Positions 59,859-64,000 of a stretch of DNA of 64,000 nt are shown here, piece after piece. This stretch comes from Caprimulgus europaeus (taxonomy: Eukaryota > Chordata > Aves > Caprimulgiformes > Caprimulgidae). The notes beneath the pieces are model-generated. The model was not told the origin of the DNA and ran no database searches. It saw only the letters and a program-made list of their open reading frames with translations. Both the position numbers and the translations under genes were made by a program. Where the stretch lies: NCBI GenBank assembly GCA_907165065.1, contig OU015541.1, positions 10,240,501-10,304,500 on the forward strand, given 5' to 3'. Each line of letters starts with the position of its first letter. The stretch's first letter is position 1.

Positions 59859-62800
59859 ATGGCTGTGCTCCACCTGCACCTGTACCTCACTGCCTTGGGC
59901 TTCTGGGCCACACAACAGTCCAGCTCCTTTGGGCTGCCCAATGCCACCGAGCTCCTGTCCCCCGCTGCCGGCAGAGCCGCGGGCCTGCTGTGGGGCGCGG
60001 GGGTCCCCCGGAGCCGTCGGAAGCGATACCTCTCCCCCCGCGACATGAGTGTCATTTTGGATTATCACAACCAAGTGAGGGCACAGGTGTCCCCTTCTGC
60101 TGCCAACATGGAGTACATGGTGAGTCGGGCTCTGGCGGGGCATTTTTGGGTCCACAGCTCTTGGGTGCTGCGGTGGGGTCGAGGGGCTCAGCCATGATGT
60201 GAGCCCCCAGCATGGTAGGGACAGGACACCCACACATGGGGATGACAGGGTGCTGCCCCGAGTTCATGGCTGAAAGCCTCTCCTGAGGGACATTTCGCAT
60301 CCCTGGTGCAGGGCAGACCCATGTGTGCCCCAGGCAGCTTCTGTGCAGGAGGGATGTGGTCCCAATGGGAAGGTGTTTCCACCTGGGGGCAGATTTAGGA
60401 CCCCTGGTCCGGTGCATGGGACATCTGGGAGTTTGTTGGCTGCAGGATGGCAGGATACGTCCAGCCGAGCTGCAGAGGTAGCATTAGGGGAAGGGAGATG
60501 GCTACAAGCATGAAAAGCTCAGGTCCCAACCCAAAGCCCAGGTGGAAGCCTCTCCCCTAACTGCAGCCAGGAGGGATGGTCTTGTCTCAGGCTCCAGGGT
60601 CCCTTGGCAATGTGCCCAAGGATGCCAACCTCTGGGACAAGAAACATGCTGGAGTGAGACAGAGAGGGGCTGCACAGCCCCACTGGGTCAGGCATGTCCT
60701 CTGGACGAGGGCCACCCTGGGCAGAGCCTTCCCTAGGTTGTCTCCCTGCTTGGAGCTCCAACCCAGTCCTAAAGGGAGGAGAAACGGGGACACACTAAGA
60801 GGAAGGATTTCCAGCCGCACAGAGTGGGACCCTCATGGCAGGAGGTGCCATGTGCTGCTCTGCTCCCAAGGAGGGGACCAGAGCTCCAACAGAGCAGCTG
60901 GGTGGTCCCTGGACACTGGTTTGAGAGAAGCACGCAGCAACCTGGCTTGCTGGGTACCAGAGCAGGTCAGATGTGCCTGGGAGCATCCTGAGCTGCCCCT
61001 TGCTCAGCCTAAATTCCTGCCTTTCAAAATACCTCTCCCAGGCATCTCCCCAGAGTGGCTCAGGAAGAGTGAGGAACCTTTAAACAATGCATGAAGGAAC
61101 CAGCTGTCCTCGCCGGTTAGCCTTTGGCCAGGGCTGAGGTGGAGGGCTGGGGAAGGCTGCAAGCTGCAGCAGCAGCACAGAGCTGAGGGGTTTCATCCCT
61201 GGGCTCAGCTCCACCTTCCACAGAAGGAGCTCATTCCCAGGGGAATCACACCTGCAGGGCTTGCACTGCTTCAGGGCAGCGGGCACCCAGTGTGCCCAGG
61301 AGCTGTGGTGGGCAGCTGGAGGTGTTCATCACTGCTGGACACGCTGCCATGCTTCCCCTGGGCTTTTCCCAGCCTGATGTGTGAGTCATGATTTTGGACA
61401 CCCATGGGTGCTCAGAAAGCCCCCTGAGCACAAGGGAGTGGGCTTCTCCTCTTCCCTCCTCTGGGCAGCCGAGATCCCTGTCTACTCTTCCTTTCCTCCT
61501 GGCCAGGTGTGGGACGAGCGGCTGGCCAGGGCAGCGGAGGCGTGGGCTGCGCGCTGCCTGTGGGACCACGGGCCACCCCAGCTGATGAAATATATGGGGC
61601 AGAACCTCTCCATCCACTCAGGCAGGTGAGTGCCCTGCAGGCAGGGCAGGCTCCTGAGGACCCCCCACACCCCATGATGCTGGAGGAGGAAGAGCAGCAT
61701 TAGCTGCTCAGTCAAGGAGCAGAATGGTTCTGAGCTGGGGTTGCAAAGGACTGAGATGACCGAGCGGCACATCAAGCCCCACGGGGGAGGAGAAGGAAGA
61801 GGGGGGTCCAGTGCTGGCAGCAGGGTAAATGTGGGAAACCAGAGGTGCCCACTGCTCATTTGGGGAGTATGAGGCATTAATCCCCCCTCTGCCTGGGACA
61901 TGGAGCAGGGGGACATGGGTCCTGGATCTCCACCACGCAGCTGAGCACTCAGGTGCCTCCAGTGAGGGACAAGTCTTCTGGCCTCGGGTGTGAGTGGACT
62001 TGGCACAAGGATATAATTGCCCCTGCTCCATCCCATTTCTCTCCCTCATTCCCTGAACATGGAGCCTTCCTCCCTCTCCTCTCCTTCACCCATGACCTCT
62101 GTGGTGGAGGAGGTCCATCTTAACGTGCAGCACCTTTTGCAGGTACCGCTCTGTTTTGGACATGGTGAAATCGTGGCACCAGGAGAAGCAGCACTACTCC
62201 TTCCCTCACCCCAGCGAGTGCAACCCCCGCTGCCCCACCAAATGCAGTGGCTCTGTCTGCAGCCACTACACGCAGGTGAGCTCCACAGCCCCCCACAGCC
62301 CCCCACAGCCGCCCACAGACCCCCACAGCTCCCCAGGACCCAGCTGCAAACGGGGGGCAGCAGGGCTGGCAGCAGGCAGCACCCATGCCAGAGGGGTGCC
62401 CACAGCCAACAATGATGCCCTCCACCCTGTGGAAATTGGAGCCCCATGGAAACTGGGCTGTTTGTGTGGAGGTCCCAGGGGCTCACAGCATGCTGAAGTG
62501 CAGCTGGGACCTTCTGGCCCGTTGGCTGGGAGGTTTTTAAATTTTTTAAGCTTTTTTCCCTGCTTTGGCCTTTTTCTCCTTATTACCCCACTGGTACCTC
62601 AAAGGTGATGAAGAGAAAAAAAAAACACCAAACAATCAACAAACTTTTGTGCTTTTTCATGCTGAGCATCAATCCTCTTCTCTGTGATGGAGCAGCTTTG
62701 TAGCACCCAGCCATGTCTGGCTCCCCAGGAACACAGCCCCTTTGTCTCCCCAGCACATCCCGTGGCAGCCTGGCCAGCACAAGGAGAAAACCTCCCTCTG

Positions 62801-63693
62801 CTCCCCTGGTCAGCAAAGCTATGATGACCCCAAATTTCCTCCTCTGCATGACTCCAACCTTTACCAGAGCATCTGCATCCCTGTACAGCCCATCCATGGG
62901 GATGCTCGGGGATGCCCCAAGTTACAAAATGAGCAAGATACCTTTTTTAAGGAAGAAATTCAGCCTGCAGAGGCTTAACCAGGAGCTTGTGGCTCTGTGT
63001 CACCTCCCTGTGTGCAGGGTAAGCTGCCAGTGATGGTTCAGAGTGATGTGTGGGAACTAATTTGGGTAGATTGGAGAAATGACCCAGACTCTGCTGCTCA
63101 TTTAAGTGAGCTTGGCAAGGTGCAGGGCAGCACGGGCTGCAGGCAGAGCAGCAAAAAATCACCCTCTGGTGACAAAGCACCACCCACGATGGGCACAGCA
63201 TCACCCCGAGGAATTCGGGCAGGCAGGATGTGATTCCCTGGTGGGACATAGCCCTGTGCTGGGCTCCCCAGGGTGATCAGCTGTGGGATGCCTGGGGCCA
63301 GGTGGTCCCCAACCTGTTCTCTGTCCTGGTGCAGATGGTGTGGGCATCCTCCAGCCGCCTGGGCTGTGCCCTCGGCGCCTGCACCAACGTGCGAGTGTGG
63401 GGCAGCACGTGGCGGCACGCCGTCCTCCTCGTCTGCAACTACGCCATCAAGTAAGTGTGTGGAGGGAAGCCCCCCTGTGCCGTCCTCCCTCCTTGCCAGC
63501 TGCTCCCGTGTCGGCAGGGAGGCCATGGTGCTCAGAAGTGATGCTCTCCTCTATTTTTAGGGGCAACTGGCTGGGAGAAGCACCGTACAAGGTGGGACGG
63601 CCATGCTCAGCCTGTCCCCCCACCTACGGCGGGGGCTGCTCCAACAACATGTGCTTCACCGGACTCAAATCCAACCAAGTCAGCTGGTTCTAG
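59859..63693 (+). CDS. R3HDML: R3H domain containing like, secreted CAP-family protein
   Basis: There are five coding exons: 59859-60119, 61507-61625, 62143-62275, 63335-63450 and 63561-63693. All are GT-AG, giving 253 residues, the length I recall for human. It starts with a signal peptide (about 1-20, [14 protein letters not shown]) and a short propeptide ending in a furin-type site RSRRKR (51-56). The CAP/SCP domain that follows has DYHNQVR (68-74), [15 protein letters not shown] (168-182) and VCNYAIKGNW (204-213), including the CAP histidines His70 and His168. A Cys-rich tail [20 protein letters not shown] matches PI15/PI16-type relatives. N-glycosylation sequons occur at Asn28 and Asn120. 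The protein is secreted and its biochemical role is poorly defined; despite the name there is no R3H domain. The acceptor at 59760 starts the exon that holds the ATG, in good context (G at -3 and +4). In mammals HNF4A follows. Confidence 0.96.
62285..62334. repeat. 10-bp minisatellite after R3HDML exon 3
   Basis: Five imperfect copies of acagcccccc begin nine bases into the intron after the exon 3 donor. It is C-rich on the plus strand and G-rich in the opposite strand. Confidence 0.85.
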
Positions 63694-64000
63694 GGCTGCA
63701 GCCCCGTGAGGAAGCTCCCAGGGATGGGGTGAACCAGAATTATTTATAACACTGCCCCCCCCCCCCGAGCTGCTTTGGCTGTCTCCCGGCCCCCTCCCTG
63801 CCCCGCGTTAGGTGGCTCTGGGCAGCGTGGCTGCCCAACCTGCTTCATCCCTCGAGCCACGTAGGAAACGGCTTTTTTAACACACTTCCTCCAGCAGCAC
63901 TCGCATTGTCCAGCTGCTTCCCACTTCGGGGGAAATAGGGAAGGTTCAGGCCCCTATTTCCCAAAATAGGGGTGGTTTGGGGGTGTACAGAGGGAGCGGG
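63694..64000 (+). other. R3HDML 3'UTR / downstream
   Basis: GC-rich sequence follows the stop codon at 63691-63693 and contains a long homopolymeric C run near 63754-63767. No canonical AATAAA is visible before the right edge of the window, so the transcript end is either at a variant signal or beyond 64000. Confidence 0.4.

Noticed and set aside
1-64000. An undescribed multi-gene system
   Set aside because: All recognisable genes are single-copy vertebrate genes in a known syntenic block; the remaining sequence is repeats and noncoding DNA.

Overview
This window is a vertebrate nuclear chromosome segment, almost certainly from a bird. The evidence is four CR1 non-LTR retrotransposon 3' ends with the typical avian tail, an alpharetrovirus-like solo LTR, small introns, CpG-island promoters, and four multi-exon genes whose translations I recognise. 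The gene content (OSER1, GDAP1L1, FITM2, R3HDML) corresponds to the vertebrate block that lies just upstream of HNF4A (human 20q13.12). HNF4A itself is not in the window and would be expected beyond the right edge. I cannot name the species.

Layout. 1-305 is a CR1 tail. A CpG island at about 1300-2420 holds the OSER1 promoter. OSER1 (+) has coding exons from 2750 to 5914 and a poly(A) signal at 6043. A featureless spacer follows, with one CTCF-like motif near 9308. GDAP1L1 (+) has six coding exons from 10989 to 23170 and a poly(A) signal at 24193. Immediately downstream, in antisense, is a 432-bp solo LTR (24297-24728) with a perfect 6-bp target-site duplication. The GDAP1L1-FITM2 spacer contains a 29-copy, 50-bp minisatellite (29555-31003) that carries an internal 10-unit segmental duplication. 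FITM2 (-) has two coding exons, 39403-39231 and 36755-36113, with a CR1 inside its intron. Its CpG-island promoter carries two CTCF-like motifs and is followed by a roughly 9-bp G-rich minisatellite (39641-39945) with G-quadruplex-forming stretches. A large gene desert (about 40.4-58.8 kb) contains two CR1 copies, an AT-rich microsatellite and what looks like a very old MIR-type SINE. R3HDML (+) has a TATA box at 58918, a noncoding first exon, and five coding exons from 59859 to 63693.

The genes do not form a pathway together. OSER1 is a nuclear stress-responsive protein, GDAP1L1 is a GST-fold relative of the mitochondrial protein GDAP1, FITM2 is the ER lipid-droplet factor FIT2, and R3HDML is a secreted CAP-superfamily protein. 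Their association is conserved synteny. All four reading frames appear intact, with canonical GT-AG introns and lengths equal or close to what I recall for mammals.

I found no undescribed biological system. The observations most worth checking are the minisatellite structure, the FITM2 promoter architecture (CTCF pair plus G-rich satellite, with a convergent CTCF-like motif about 30 kb away), the intact solo LTR antisense to the GDAP1L1 3' end, the apparent MIR fossil, and the tandem orientation of OSER1 and GDAP1L1, which differs from what I remember of human.
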